A stretch of DNA of 8,124 nt, taken from NCBI GenBank assembly GCA_902783535.1, contig CACZRJ010000200.1, forward strand, positions 1-8,124, given 5' to 3'. Both the position numbers and the translations under genes were made by a program. The stretch is from an uncultured Ruminococcus sp. (lineage in GTDB: Bacteria; Bacillota; Clostridia; Oscillospirales; CAG-382). The notes beneath the pieces were generated by a model. The model was not told where the DNA came from. It worked only from the letters and a program-made list of their open reading frames with translations, and did no database searches. Below, in pieces: positions 8,042 to 8,124 of this stretch; within the stretch, counting starts at the first letter, position 1; every line of letters begins with the position of its first letter.

Positions 8042-8124
8042 GGAGAGGTATCGAAGAGGTCATAACGGGGCTGACTCGAAATCAGTTTGCGTGAAAGCGC
8101 ACATGGGTTCGAATCCCATCCTCT
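8042..8124 (+). tRNA. tRNA-Ser (anticodon CGA), 3' end beyond the window
   Basis: The segment folds as a class II tRNA. The acceptor strand GGAGAGG (8042-8048) pairs with CCTCT at the window end, whose last CC lies outside. The D arm is TCG/CGG around a loop containing GG. The anticodon stem GCTGA/TCAGT (8070-8074, 8082-8086) holds the loop CTCGAAA, giving anticodon CGA at 8077-8079, which reads the serine codon UCG. The long variable arm (TGCG/CGCA) is diagnostic of Ser/Leu/Tyr tRNAs, and the T arm is ATGGG-TTCGAAT-CCCAT. The gene lacks only two acceptor bases, the discriminator and any encoded CCA. No strong promoter is seen directly upstream (CATAAT at 8029-8034 is the best -10-like match), so it may depend partly on transcription from further left. 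Confidence 0.95.

Noticed and set aside
7891..8094. A 67-codon plus-strand frame running into the tRNA
   Set aside because: It overlaps the tRNA-Ser gene and has no ribosome site or family similarity.

Overview
The window is ordinary bacterial chromosome, probably from a GC-rich member of the Clostridia or a related Firmicute. The support is the HrcA/CIRCE-controlled gene order hrcA-grpE-dnaK-dnaJ, a DnaK of Gram-positive length, an MnmM (YtqB-type) tRNA methyltransferase, strong AGGAGG-like ribosome binding sites and clear sigma-A type promoters. The genus cannot be told from the sequence. I see no insertion sequence, phage gene, integrase or CRISPR array.

Layout. Positions 1-4823 hold a complete heat-shock operon on the minus strand, read right to left: hrcA, grpE, dnaK, dnaJ, closed by an intrinsic terminator at 1-33. 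Its promoter (-35 at 4898-4903, -10 at 4876-4881) is followed by a CIRCE operator at 4839-4865, and a weaker CIRCE-like dyad covers the -35 region. A divergent plus-strand gene (5094-5663) with its own promoter encodes a small exported protein, probably a lipoprotein with a PsbP/DcrB-like domain. It ends in a strong hairpin terminator that lies between convergent genes. Next, on the minus strand, come a MATE-family efflux protein (6264-7628) and the tRNA methyltransferase mnmM (5713-6264), which share one base and form a two-gene operon with a promoter at 7659-7687. The last 0.4 kb has no convincing protein gene. It contains a promoter-like sequence, several stem-forming segments that could be a structured RNA of about 240 nt, and a tRNA-Ser(CGA) gene cut by the window end.

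How the genes work together. HrcA represses its own operon through CIRCE. When unfolded protein occupies the chaperones, repression is relieved and the operon supplies the DnaK ATPase, its J-domain partner DnaJ and its nucleotide exchange factor GrpE. The other genes have no obvious functional link to this operon. The parts most worth a second look are the structured noncoding stretch before the tRNA, the possible second HrcA operator, and the unclassified exported protein.
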